NCBI GenBank assembly: GCA_048213135.1
Contig: PS015363.1
Location: 6,600 to 70,599 of the forward strand
DNA length: 64,000 bases
DNA from: Reclinomonas americana ATCC 50394
Taxonomy: Eukaryota; Jakobida; Jakobea; Jakobida
Direction of reading: 5' to 3'
The notes under the pieces: generated by a model
What the model was told of the DNA's origin: nothing
Database searches by the model: none
What the model saw: the letters and a program-made list of their open reading frames with translations, nothing else
Made by a program: the position numbers and the translations under genes
Shown: piece by piece, positions 1 to 12,206 of the stretch
How the letters are laid out: every line of letters begins with the position of its first letter
How positions within the stretch are numbered: the first letter of the stretch is position 1

Positions 1-69
1 GGGAGGGGATGATGAGAAGAGAGACGATAGGCATTTTCGTAAAAGAGTATCGCGAGTTGTTTACGTGGT

Positions 70-888
70 CTACGACGGTGATGGATCGGGTGGCGAGTGA
101 CCGGCGGTGAGAATGATCTGCTTGAGGAACGGCATGCAGGCGTGGTGGCGCAACGCCGGCATATCATTGATCTGCTCCCAGTAATCCAGCACACTACGCA
201 CAAGAGACAGAAGAATTGAGGCATCTTTCGTGGTCTCCCCGACAGCTCTAGCCTGCACGCCTCACCACTGCACTGTGAACATCATCTGTGTCGACGGGCA
301 CGCAAAGACGTGAATGAGGAGCCGATGACCTGAAGATGGCGAAGAAGACAACTGCGACGCAACATGATTCTCGAGTGTGACGAGCAAGTTGTGTGCCGAT
401 GTCTCACTGCACATGCGCAGTCGCGGCAGTTGCACAACGACCTCACGCAGTGCCTCGTCGGCCTCAAAGGGCTCCACGTCTGCGGTCCCTAGTGCTCTCT
501 TGCGTGACGGAGTCGACGATGAGGATGATGATGATGACGATGAGGATGATGATGATGATGAGGATTGCGTGCGGACAGCGGGCATCACTCGTGCCAGCCA
601 CACCGCAGTCACCAACAGCACGCATGCCAGAATGGTCACCCACGAGGCGGCCGAGACACGAGCACGGAAGAGTCGCACAGCGACCCACACACCAGTGGAG
701 AGTGCGACAGCTTGCAGCAGTGCACGATGCGTGCTGACCAGGGCGACTGCACACACAGCCAACACAGGAATGGTGGCGGTCAGCGCCAGACCAATGATGC
801 CTCGAGCCGCTGCCGGTGACGCCACAGGCGACGACGACGACGACGACGACGACTGTTCCAACCGGCTGCCAAGTCGCCGACCGTGCAT
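70..888 (-). CDS. Small membrane protein of unknown function, two exons
   Basis: I do not recognise this protein. The start ATG is at 888. A serine-rich N-terminus, coded by a triplet run, is followed by three hydrophobic stretches (about residues 28-50, 56-74 and 79-97), then a second serine run and a soluble helical C-terminal region. Read without splicing, the frame stops at 262. Removing an intron at 253-363, which begins GTTGCGTC and ends GTGCAG, joins ...VTLENH to ARAVGETTKD... in frame and gives about 235 residues ending ...HSPPDPSPS. This donor is the same octamer used in other genes of the window, which supports the model. It lies tandem to CFAP74, 274 bases downstream of its stop, and no functional link is implied. 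Membrane topology is inferred from hydrophobicity only. Confidence 0.6.
515..566. repeat. GAT/GAC triplet run inside an exon
   Basis: An imperfect GAT/GAC microsatellite. On the minus strand it codes the second serine run of the membrane protein at 70-888. A shorter GAC run at 828-853 codes the first serine run. Read on the plus strand these give spurious poly-Asp frames. Confidence 0.8.
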
Positions 889-1162
889 TTTGTGAAACCA
901 ACAATCGCTGCGCAGGCAGGACAACTTGCGTATCCTTTGTATCCCATGTCACCGCTGCAGCAGGGCTAGTGGTGTTGTGTGTCGATCATCATGCACTGGC
1001 GCTGACATGCAGTCCGTCGCGAAGATATCACGACCGCAGCAAGTGTGACATGTTTTTTGCGGCCGCGATGACACTCCCAACGCACTGGTCTCCGCTGCGA
1101 TGCCCAACAAAGCGCACTCTGCACCTCGATTGGGCCTTCTTTCGATATCATCATTTCACTCC

Positions 1163-4100
1163 TCATTTCTTCGGTTTCGGCCCCTTGCCACCCGCCGCTG
1201 CGGCGGCAGGCTCCGCACCCGGTGGTGGTGCCATGGTCTGCGAGACAATACCACGTAATTGCACCTTGAACTGGTCGAACGGTGCGGCCACGGCTGGCAC
1301 GCCGCCCTTGAAAGTGCACTGCAAACACAGACGTGAAATGTGAGCGACTGGTGGGCGAGCACAGGTGATGCAGGGCACCATTCCACGCACATCGACAGTG
1401 ACTTCACACGGCACGTCGACACCGGGAATAGGCAACTTGGCGATCGAGGCCGCAGTGGGATTGAAGCGGAAGGTAACGGTTTTGGTGGCGCCGACCTCAA
1501 GTGTGACTGTGTCCACAGAAGAACACCGAGTGAGCACGGGGGGGAAAACAACAGAGTGCTGCTACGCGAGTGACACTCTCGCAACTCTTGGCTGGATCCA
1601 CACTAAAGCCGTCGGCTGCCGCTGTCGGTGACACCTCCACCGCACACTCGCCATTGGCACCCTTGCGCTCCGTCTCGTCGCCTTGCAGTACGTTGCCGAG
1701 CAGTAGTGTCCGGGTCACCGGCATGCCGACTCCCGTCTGCTCGAAGGTGAGCATTCCTTTTTCTACATTGATTCGTGCGACATGCAGCCATCAACTCACC
1801 AGTGGGAAGTCGAGAGTGTACGTCGGCACTCGTGCTTGCCGTGGACCGCCGATATTGAGATCTTGGCCAATCTGCACCGTGAAAAAATATGGTGAGTTAC
1901 AGCCGTGAAGCACAAGCATTGTGACGGAGAACGCGCGCACCAACAGCGCTTCCTCCTCCGGGTACCGCACAAACAACGCCTGATTCCAACACCGACCGCG
2001 CACATGAATGTCACAGGCGCCACTCATGCCCGCACCCGCGTCACCTGACGGCGCACACACGCAGAATGAGAACTCTAGACCGCGACGTATGCGACTGTGC
2101 TAGTAGACAGGCACACGCACCGGCTCCTCGATCACCGCCCCATCGCACACTCAAGTGACACGCGTACTCCCTGCGCGGTCGATCCGGGGCGAAGCGAAGC
2201 GAGAGCGCCTGACGGCCCTTGGCAGGCACCACTGCACTGATCGGTGTCACTGAGAACGGCACAATGCCCGAGTCGTTCTGCAGCTTGAACTGTGCCACAG
2301 AGAGAGAGAGAGAGATAGAGAGAAAACTGTGAGCGAGAGAGTGTGCGTGTGCCACACGCCAATGTAAATCGCAGACGCGCACCTGGTCCACCTGCGCCAC
2401 GAATGGCACATCGAAGTCGGAGTCGTTGATGACTTGCAGTGTCTTGGTGACCGCCTCGTTCTCCAAAACATCGCCCACGTCAAACACTTCCGCTCCCGGT
2501 TCCACACGCACCACTGGCGACACGCCCTATTTCGATGCGTGCACAGTAAGCTGACATGAATCGCAGCGGGAGACACTCGAGACGAGGAGACGCAACTCGG
2601 CCGCGCAGCTGCATAATGACCTTGTTGGTCTCGGTGCTGTCAATAACCAGGCGGAAGGTGTAGTTTACAGGTCGCAGAGGTCGGAAACGAATCGTGATTT
2701 CGCACTGCCCGCCGGCTGGCAACTCGGACACACCGCTCAGGAACGAGAATGGCCTGCCACAAACAATAATTATTAGCAGACGCGAGAAGCACACATTCCG
2801 TTCGATGTACACACACCCGAAAGGGTCGAGAGCGGGCACCGACAGCGTGGTGGTCCGTGGACCGCGGTTGAACAGTCGGAATGTCATCGTGTTCTCCTTG
2901 CCGGCAGCAATCTGGGAGACAACCGTGTTACCACCGATGGCCACTCATGGTGGCAGGGCAAAGGGGGAAAAACGCAACGTCGCCAAACTCGAGCATCTGC
3001 GATTGTTGATTTTGTACAAGCGAAACCAGAGCTGGCTGGATGGCCGTCGTAAACACTTCGAAATGCAGCGGTGAGCCGGCGAATCCTTGAATGAACCACG
3101 GAATCATCCACGTTTCGTGCACTCCCCACTGGTCGTCCAGAGGTGCCACCGACGCACGAGCAGAACCAGACGTTGTCTCTATAAGCAGTCACGCACAGTA
3201 CGTGTCAGCGCTCGGCAGTGTCAATCAGCGAGCTGAAGTCGACTTACCACGACGAACAACCGTCTGTGCAGTGTCGTTCTTGGCGTACACCTCCGGGAGA
3301 GCGTTGAAGGACACCACGACAAACTGCTTGCCCATTGGCGGTACTGTGGCTGTCGACGGTGTCACTCGCAGCAGCGGGAGGCCACTGCAGCGACGGTGGC
3401 GTGGTGAGATTGAACATTCGATACATACACACACATCCTGCATGTAGTGCAGCGCAACTTGTCACGCTGCAGTGGACCACCCGCATTGGCCGCCGCCGAG
3501 GCCCCACCATCCGGCCGGAACACGGCGTTTGGTGGCACGGTAATGGTAAACGTGTGGCTCTGCGTCTTGGAGTTGTTCTGCATGCAGAGAGTGTAGGTGC
3601 TCTGGTCGCCAACGGCCGTCGCGCACATGTCGACTCGAGTGCAGCTCAGCTGCAACGGCGCGTCAACACCCTCGCCCGTGCAGACGATCTTGGTCTGCAC
3701 CCAGATGCGCGTTGGTCGCACACACTCACACATGATGGATGGATGAAAGGGCGCAATGCAAACCTGACGACCCTCCGCGGTGGTGCACACAATCGGCAAC
3801 TTGAAAACGGTGGCCGAATACGGCGCAAACGCCACATGGAGCACACGTGATTCGCCTGGCAGCAGAGCACCGAAACCTCGCGTGTCGCTGTCGGGCGACA
3901 CGCTGATGCCGCGCGGCAGCTGCACAAATCCAAAGCGCTGCGGCAGAGCCGAGATGTTGCGTACCATGATTGGGTGTGCCACCGTCTCGCTCGTGGTGCA
4001 AGTGCCGAAATCGATTCGAGTGGGCGTCACCTGCAAGTTGTCCTCGGTGATCTCGCCTTGCAGTCGGAAGTACAACGGCATGGCCTGGTCGGGCACGCGG

Positions 4101-7100
4101 ACGTGCACAGGCACATCAAACATTGCCGAAACAAACTCGTCATTGACCTAGCATATGCGTGCGCGCACATGTCAGTGCATGTGAGCGACAGAAGGATCAA
4201 TTACACCACCACATACCGAGCGGTACACATATCGCTTGCACTGCTCGATAAAGTCCGCAGTCGGAGTGAACTTCATGTGCACCTCCAGCGCAGAGCCCGC
4301 TTGCACATACGCCATGCTCGGCACAAATTCGAGGAACGGCTGCAGTGGGCGTGGCACTTCGAGCTGTGAAAGGGGAGGACTCAGCACGCAATGTGTTGCA
4401 GGGGGACAGAAATCAGCAACGCACCTCACAGCGCAGTGCAACCTTGCCGCGATTTCGCAGCATGATATTGTCGCGGTACATGGTGTTGTAGAGCATGCAC
4501 TTCAGGTCAATGACCTCGCGCTCCACATACATCGGCACTTCGCCGCCGTATGCCACCAGGTCGAGATACACTGGCTCCACATCCTGCGGTACACGCACAC
4601 ACGTCAAACATCGGCATCGTGCACCTCCAACGCGTCGCACACACACACACACACACCTTGGAGGGGCGGAAGATAACCTCGAGCCGACTGGTGTAGTCGT
4701 GCACGTGGTACGGCGTAAACTTGACAGCCACTTTGACGACCGAGTAGCCGTCAACATCGCCCATGGTCTGCGAAAACTCAAACACTGGCTTCTTCTCGCT
4801 CCCGCCAGCACCCTGTTCCGCAGCAGCTGTTGCTGCTGCTGCGCCACCATCGCCGGCACTCGCGGCAAGCGACTTGCTGGAGGAGCTGCGCCCGAGAGGC
4901 GGTGATGGCGACTTTGCTGGCGTAGCATCAGCACCACCACTGCCGCCCGTGCGAGGCGTCATGCCAGCCGACGTTTCGTATGCATCGACAACCTCCAGTG
5001 CAGCGCCACGCAGTTCAAAACGACACGGCAGTGCGCCGTCGTTGCGAATCGTCAGAGTCTTGGTTGAGCTCTCGCCGAGAGTCACGCTGCCAAAGTGCAG
5101 CTGCGCGCACGACACGAAATGCAACATGAGTGCGCAAATCCTCTCCAGCCTACGTGCTGCAGACCTCCACGCACCTCCTCAAACGGAATCACCGAGGCGA
5201 CAATCTTCTTCGTGTAGGCCACCAGCGGAATGTGCAGCGGTCCGGTGGCAGTGAGCAACGGCAACACAGTCTCAATGTCGGCGTTGACCTTGGGCGAAAA
5301 GTGCACAACCAAGTCGCACGTCATGCCAGCCGACATGCTGCCCGGCAGCTTGTACTCGATGTCGAAAAAGTCCCTGCACAGCAGCCAAAGTGAGCGCGAC
5401 TGCATTCTTGGCGAGACACAGAATGAAAGTGTGTGTGTGTGTGTGTGTATACCGATAGGCATCCTCAATGTGCTGCAGCTTGAACGTGTTGAACGAGTAC
5501 GAAATGTTGGTGAGGCGCACACGCTTCTTGTAGGTCTGGCCGACCTCAAAGTCGGTAAAGACAATCTTGGTCGGATTCGGCTCGAACCCGGAGCCCGTAA
5601 AGGTACGGCCGCACACCACTTGCGGCTGGACCAGCGAGCCCTTTTGCCGCTCGCGCGCCTTGCTCAAGTACTGCTGCTGAAGCTTGGAGATGTTGCCGGT
5701 GCGCCCGCGTCCATCCTCGTCCTCGTTGTCACCAACCGAGTCCTCCGTCCACAGGCCGCGGAATGCGGGCTCGGCCAGCGCCTGAATGTCCTCCTGGTGT
5801 TCGTGCGGATCAAGTGTCGGCAACTGCAGTCGATTCTTGTTCAGAGTGCTCTCCGCCAGCGCCGATAGCTCGCCACCAAATCCAGCGGCACGACTTTGCC
5901 CCGCAAGATGATAAGCACACACAAATCGAGAAATAACACAGGCGCATACAGACCTTCCCTGCTTGGTGCTCATGGCCTTGTCGGTGAGATGTCCGGGCAA
6001 CATGGACTCGCTGAATGTGACCGTCGGGTGCTTCTGTTTGACACGCTCCAGCACCTCCGGCTGCTTCTCGTGCGCCTCTCCCAGACCGAATTTCCAGTCG
6101 GCGGTGATGGTCACCTTTGAGCCGTGCAGCTCTCCCATTCGCCCCGTCGGATCAATGACCGACTCGCCGTTGGCACTCATCTTGGAAATGTACTCGGCGT
6201 TGCGCTGAGCGACGTACGCGCGTCCCAGTGACTTGACGTACCGCGCGGCCGTGTCACTCTTCTCCTTCTCTCGGGCTTCGAGCACCGCCCGCCGTGCTTC
6301 CTCCTCCTGCAGTCGTTGCAGAATCTCCAGCTCTGCCTTCTTTTGCTTGCGCGCCATTTTGGCCAGGCCCTTCTCCAGAATCTGCTGGTGCTCTCTTCTC
6401 CGCAAAATCTGCGCACCAACCGCCACCGTGTCAGGCTCCCGAGTTGCAACACATTAACGTCATTCCTCTTCTCACCTCGTACGGATTGCCTCCGGCGGCC
6501 ACAATCTCCTGCCGCTCAGCCTCGAGCGCATCCAACTCCTCCTGGTGCGCTCGAGCCTTGCGATCGACTTGCGCCTTCATCTTGTCCTTGATCGTGTCGA
6601 TGTTCTTCTTCAGCGACACCACTGGACGGACGAGGGGCGGAGGATGCAGGGTGAGCAACGCCCACCGCTGCCGCACAGAGCACACACCGCACATGACGCA
6701 CCTGCCGACACTTCACGCTCCACCAGCGCCTCCTTGGCTGCCTCAATCTCGGAGATGCGTGACTCGATCGCTCCACCGACCGCCTTCAAGCGCTCGGCGG
6801 CCGATCTGACACCGGCGTCGGCGACGGCCACAGCGCCTTTCTGTCGCTCCACCTGCTCCCTCTCAATGGTCTCCATCTGCTTCAGTCGCTGTCGCTGCTT
6901 CCGCTCCAACTTTCGAGCAGCATTCCGCTCCAGTTCAGCACGTGCATACGCCAGCACCATGTCTTCCCGTGCTGCTGCCGCATCCTCCTCCTGAATGTTC
7001 CTGGCAATGGCCTCATTCTCCACCACCTGCAACTGCGACTTGGCCACCAACTGGATCGCATCGCCGAACCGCGTGTGGTGCTCCTTGACCAACGCTTCGG

Positions 7101-8160
7101 CCTCCTGCAACCGCTGTTGCAGCTGCACATCGACTTGTGAGTCACACGCACACAAACAGTGAGGCGCCCCTTCCACACAGATCTGTCGCTGACCTGCTGA
7201 CGATGTTCGCGCAGCTGTCGACGCTCTTGTCGATCTTGCAAGGTGAGTTCGGGCCGAGAATGAGCCGTATCATGCAACTGGCACACGCGCGCAAACTCGG
7301 TGCGGATGGCGTTGGCGACCTTGTGTGCCTCCTCCAGCTGCACGCAAACACACGCAGAGACATTGTCAGTCTGCAGTGCACCCTCTCACCTCCACGACAG
7401 ACAGCGCGTCACGCACCGACTGCTTGATGCCCTGCGCAATGCGTTTCTTCTTCTCCAGATCCGCCAGGCACGCCGCAATGTCTGCACAGGCAGGTCGGTC
7501 AGCAGTCAACACGACAGCAAAGGTCAACGATGGACCGCCTCACGTTTCTTGGCGCGTTCCCGATGCAATCGACTGTTCCTCTCACGCGCATCGTGGAACG
7601 ACGTGAGCACTCCACTGGCCTCCAAGTGACGCGAGATAATGGTCTCCTCCACCGATGCCGTCTGGTGGTGCGCCCCACGACCATCGTCGCCATCGTCGGG
7701 CAAGTAGTCGTCCACGACACCCACATCGCCGTACTCTTCCTCCTCCTCGGCCTCAGACAACCGCGGTGCCTGTGCTGCTGGTGCCTCTGCGTGCAGAGCT
7801 TGAGCGAGAGAAGGCTGAGGCAACAAGCGCGAGAGCGAGAGACGACCGCAACTTCGCTGATGCTTTTGTGATGACTTGCGTGGCGGTGGCGGTGGTGCGG
7901 GCACTGGCGAGTGATCACCCCCGTCCATCATGCCCTCCTCACCGGGATCCGACAGCTCATCGCGATCGCCATCGTCGTACGCCGGGCTGTTGTTTACGCC
8001 AACGAAGGAGTCAGTCAGTGTGAAATCAATCATCAGTCAGCGCAGGCTTCCTTCTGTGTATCACTCGTGCAGTGCGTGCTGTGTGTGTACGTGTGAGCGT
8101 GCAAGAGTGAGGAGCACACCGTGGCAGGTTGGCAAAGTCAGCCTCGTCGTCGGAAGCCAT
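1163..8160 (-). CDS. CFAP74: CFAP74-like cilia- and flagella-associated protein
   Basis: A large multi-exon gene for an axonemal central-apparatus protein. The order is an acidic N-terminus (start ATG at 8158-8160, exon 1 MASDDEADFANLPR, intron with a CAACAG acceptor, then PAYDDGDRDELSDPG), a long coiled coil (about 7900-6180, including LEAERQEIVAAGGNPYEVRR and LRRREHQQILEKGLAKMARK), then a series of beta-rich MSP/ASH-type domains, as in HYDIN and CFAP74. Typical repeats read LHFGSVTLGESSTKTLTIRN and EVFDVGDVLENEAVTKTLQV. The C-terminus is Ala/Gly/Lys-rich (GGKGPKPKK, stop at 1163). Coiled coil followed by ASH repeats is the CFAP74 order and differs from HYDIN. One junction near 2950-2975 did not resolve to a clean GT-AG intron. 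The start lies only 56 bases from that of the divergent kinase gene. Confidence 0.85.
2527..2596 (-). other. Intron of CFAP74 with GTTGCGTC donor
   Basis: The exon ends ...IMQLRGR; the 70-base intron starts GTTGCGTC at 2596 and ends ATAG at 2527, and the next exon opens GVSPVVRVEPG in frame. It is a well-supported example of the unusual donor. Confidence 0.85.
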
Positions 8161-8216
8161 TCGCGCAGACGAGCGTTGATTTGCGAGCACTTCTGTGCGC
8201 GATTGTCCACGCAAAC
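8161..8216. promoter_or_regulatory. 56-base divergent intergenic region, CFAP74 / UBA kinase
   Basis: The space between the two start codons is 56 bases, so core promoters and 5' leaders must overlap or lie inside the genes. It contains GCGCGATTGTC at 8197-8207, 9 bases before the kinase ATG. The same 11-mer sits 8 bases before the TPGS1 ATG in another very short divergent region (31208-31218). No TATA box is seen. Confidence 0.5.
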
Positions 8217-11200
8217 ATGAGGTGCGTGATGCGACCCTTCTTCTCTCTCTTCCCCCCCTCCTCTCTCTCCCTCACACACAAACACTCACTGACTGTGCAC
8301 GTTGACACGACCGCAGCGACCTGGTTGGACAGGTTCGTCATGAGTGATCTTTGCATTCACTCACTCACTCTGCACTCACTTGTGACTCGGCGATCAGCTC
8401 ATGGAGATGGGCTACGATCGCGAGCGCGCAGAGATTGCCGCCTCATCATCGCGCGACATCAACGAGGCACTGAGCATGCTCAATGTTTCGTCGGAGTATT
8501 GACTATGTATGCTCCACATCATCCTTTCCTCACGTTGCCGCCAACAACAGGGCGAGACAGAGGCCCCCAAGCCACCAACCCCGCCACCACCACCACCACC
8601 ACCACCACCAGCTGCGTCAGAGAAGACTGCAGCGGCGCCTCCTGCGGTGCTTGATCGTGTGCTGGTCGACGATGACGCGGGAGAGTCGTACCACTCGGTG
8701 GCGAGCTCGGCACCGGAGGAGGTGCCAGTGGGCACGGTGAGTGTGCCGGGAGTCATGGATCACGGCGAGCATGCAGTGTCGGCGGTGAATCTGCGACGCG
8801 CGCACTTGCTGTCGCCGGCGCAGCTGCGTGAGTACGGGTTGCATGAGCAGGCGGCGGAAGTGGAGGCCAGAGCAGCAGCAGCTGCTGCTGCTGCTGGTGA
8901 CTGTGCGTGGCTCCTCCTTGTCTCTCTGATGGTGGTCAATGGTCGCTGATGTGTAGGTGTGCATCGGTGTAGCTGCTGGTACCACAATGTCGAGTGTGGC
9001 GAGTGAGGACGATGACTCGGCGCGATCGTTTGTGCCGCTGCGCGTACGTCCGCACATGCCTGTGTCGGTGGTGATTGATGAAGTGGCGAATCGGGGCCTC
9101 TGGCCGGCCGCCTCGCAGAAAGTGGTCGTCGGTCAGCTGTCGGAGAATGTTGCGTTTGTTGTCATCGGGTGTTTGTGTTATTGTGGCTCGTCCGTCACTG
9201 ACGTGCGCCGCGCAGTTTATCTTCACGGTGGAGGCGCTGTTGGCCGACTGGATGATGCTGCCGGCTTGTGCGTCTCGTGTGTCTCTTTGACGGTGTTTTT
9301 CTCTGCACGGTGAATGACGCTTATTTGCAGACGGCATCAAGCGACCTGTGTTGCTGGCGATTCGTGACTATCTGTGCGCCACGCTTGACGCAGACACACT
9401 GCGCAAGGTGCATGCTTGTTCCGCGTTGTTGCACACACAGCACGAGTTGCTCGCTTACTCACTCAAGCACACACACAGCACTCGCATCTCGCCGTGGCGG
9501 ATCCCGATGCGACGGTGGCCGCCATCACTACCCTGCTGACCTCGCAGACGACACTGCCGCCTGCCGCCCTTCTCATGGCAGCATCGGCGACGGTGGCTCA
9601 CAGTGGCGTGACAGCGGCGCTGGCCAACCAGATGCAGGGCGCGTCGCGAACCACCCCTGCGGCTCCAGCATCCGTGCCGCCTGCGGGTGCCTCGCAAGTG
9701 TCACAGGATACGGTCTCGTCGACCTCCACCACTGCGGCAGAGGCTCGCTCGGCCGCTCGTCGTGCAGAGCCCGACACGACACTGGAGGATCTCGTGCAGA
9801 TCATTGATGCGTGCTCCAGGGGGCTGGAGGTGCACTTGACAGGTGAGTGCTGGCATTCGCACATCCGCCCTATGTTACTAGTCATTGAGTCGATGCCACA
9901 CACTGCAGACAATGTGCTTGGTCGCGGGAGCTTTGGTGAAGTGGTGTTGGGATTCATCGAGACGGACCAGAATCCGGCCGGACATGTGGAGGTGGCAGTG
10001 AAGCGCATCCCGGTCGGTGGCGCGCGGTCGTCTGGTCAGCTGCGCGACGTGGCGAATGAGATCGAGTTGTTGTCGAACCTCACCGGTCATCGTAATCTCG
10101 TGCAACTGTTTGGTGCGTTTTGGGGGGAGATCTGTGCGACCACTAAAGTGTGACGCAGCCTCATCCGTGGTTCGCTCCCTGCAGATGTGCAGTATGACGA
10201 GAAGCGTTCCGAGGTCCTCTTCGTGATGGAGTTGTGCACCGGAAACTCACTCTCCGACTACATTCACGACTACTACGAGGAGCACGAGGGTGGTCAGATT
10301 CCGCTGGAGACCATTCGCGACTTTACCTCACAGCTGCTGTGGTACGCCCTTTGTCTGTTGTGGGAGTGATCAATTATGCATACATGGTGTTCTGATGAGT
10401 GTTTTGCAGGGGCCTGTTTTGCCTGCACGACAACTTTGTCATTCATCGCGATGTGCGTGTGTGTCCACTGCCAGTCGTAGGTCGTCGAGTGCTCACGTGT
10501 CTGAGTTGCTGTGCAGCTCAAACCGGCCAATGTGCTGCTCACTGAGGATGCCGACTCGGTGATTCTCAAGCTGGCAGACTTTGGGCAAAGCAAGATGATG
10601 GAGCAGACGACAGAGACGGCCACGGAGAATCGCGGCACGCCAGCGTACTGGGCACCGTTTCGTACCCGCCGTACTCCCCCCCCGATCTCACACGTCGCTC
10701 TCGTCTGACTTTATTATGCACCAGGGAGATTTGCGTCGGCAAGCAGGGCAGCAAGAGCCACCGCTACGGCTTGCGTGCCGACGTGTGGAGTCTCGGGTGT
10801 GTGGTGCTGGAGATGGCCACCGGCAGCCGTCCGTATCCCTCGTACAACAAGGCAAGTGTGCTCTGCGTGTAGAATTGGCGCAAGTTCGCTCCTGTGTTCA
10901 CGTCGTGCCTGCAGTTCCAAATCGTCACCGCTCACATGCGCGGTGAGCTGCCGGAGATTCCGGCGTCGTTGCCGGAGCAGCTGCAGTCGTTCCTGCGCGA
11001 GTGCCTGCAAGGGTGGGGTCGCACAGTGCATGCGACAATCGTTCCTCTTTGCTGACCACTCTGCAGTGATCCCAAGAAACGACCGTCGGTGGCCGAGCTC
11101 ATGACGCATCCGTTTGTGGTGGAGAGCTGGGAAGACATTGACGAGGTGCAGGATGCTGCTGACCGAGCCACCCACCTCAGACGCCGCTCCGAACCCGAGC

Positions 11201-12025
11201 CCGCTGAACCTGAGGCTGCTGCATCGCCCGTCGCAACATCGTCACTCGCGACCGACAGTGCTTCGTCTGCTGCAGCTGACGCAGAGGTGTGTATTTGTCC
11301 TCTCCGACGCGTTGCAAGTTATTGTGAACCTCATGCGCAATCGCGGGCACAGAGCTCGGTGTTGCGCACCGAGGTGCGTGTGCAAACGTCCAAGGAGCTG
11401 ACGCAGTTTATGAATCGACTGCGACTGGAGGAGACGCAGCGTCGACAAGAGTACGAAGAGGTTCCGTGAAGCTGTCTGCCTCTTCCTCTCTCTTCCCTGC
11501 TATTGACACAGCCGTGTGGCAGGCGTTCCGCAAACTCGCTGCCGAGAGGCGTGAAGTGGAGATGCAGCAGTCACGTGTTGCTGCGCAGCTGGACTTGGTC
11601 AAGCGGGAGAGAGAGCTGCTGGAGGAGGAGCGCAAACTGGCGCGCGAGGAGCACGAGCGTTGCGTTGTCTCGCGTGTGATTCGAGGAAAAATGTTCCTGA
11701 CGATGCCCTCCGTCGACAGAGTACATCGCAGACACGGAGCGTGCACGACGAGACTGGAATGCCGACGAGGAACGGCGACAGAGGCTCATTGCGTTTGAGT
11801 TGTGGAGCAAGGTACGGGTACCTGTGCTTGCGTGTATGTGCCGACGACCACACACACAATCAATGATCGCTGATGTAAAACCTCGCACAGCAAAATCAAG
11901 CCATCCGCAATGCCGCGCCCGGGCAGACCATCATGTTCCAGGGCAGCAACCATTTCGTGCCACCAAAGGGCCCCTTCAATGTGCCCTTCCCCGCGAAGCC
12001 GCAGACGCGGCCGACTCCCCGTTAG
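8217..12025 (+). CDS. UBA-domain serine/threonine protein kinase (MAP3K/STE11-like)
   Basis: A predicted active kinase with an N-terminal ubiquitin-binding UBA domain. The start is a 5-base coding exon (ATGAG, 8217-8221), then a 16-base microexon (8317-8332), then the exon at 8398; joined they read MSDLVGQLMEMGYDRERAEI. A proline/alanine-rich linker follows. The kinase domain (about 9900-11130) has every key motif: glycine loop LGRGSFGEV, VAVK lysine, IHRDLKPANVLL catalytic loop, LADFG, WAPE, and DVWSLG. A C-terminal coiled coil rich in Glu/Arg (11380-11680) and a short basic/proline tail end at 12025. Several motifs, including HRD|LKP and AP|E, are interrupted by introns. One intron (10852-10914) uses a GC donor. 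UBA fused to a kinase recalls AMPK-related kinases, but there the UBA follows the kinase; here it is N-terminal. Substrates are unknown. Confidence 0.85.
8317..8332 (+). other. 16-base microexon in the UBA kinase gene
   Basis: Sequence CGACCTGGTTGGACAG lies between a GCAG acceptor and a GTTCGTC donor. Joining the 5-base first exon, this exon and the exon at 8398 restores an ATG-initiated UBA domain in frame. Without it the UBA domain has no start. Confidence 0.7.
10852..10914 (+). other. GC-AG intron in the kinase domain
   Basis: The exon ends CTCGTACAACAAG, the intron starts GCAAGTG and ends CTGCAG, and the next exon reads TTCCAAATCGTC. The junction gives ...SYNK|FQIVTAHM, as expected for the kinase C-lobe. 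GC donors are a known minor class with otherwise strong consensus, and GCAAGT fits. Confidence 0.8.
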
Positions 12026-12206
12026 CTCGTCGGTAACACAACAAGCAAGTGTACAATGTGGGTGATGTCGTGATATAGCTAGCTACACAGCAACAATAAC
12101 AACAGCAACAACACGAGGGGGAGAAAACAAACACAGTCCACACGATATTGTTTTCGTGGCTGCAGGCAACAACATGAACAAACAACAACATTTTCCCACC
12201 AACACA

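Noticed and set aside
377-895. Plus-strand frame rich in Asp/Glu opposite the small membrane protein
   Set aside because: It is the complement of serine-coding GAC/GAT runs; the minus strand has membrane helices and a well-formed intron.
2940-2975. A 34-35 base GTTGCGTT intron in CFAP74
   Set aside because: The frame-restoring cut does not end in a clean AG in phase; either the splice point or the local sequence is uncertain, so it was not counted as support for the donor class.
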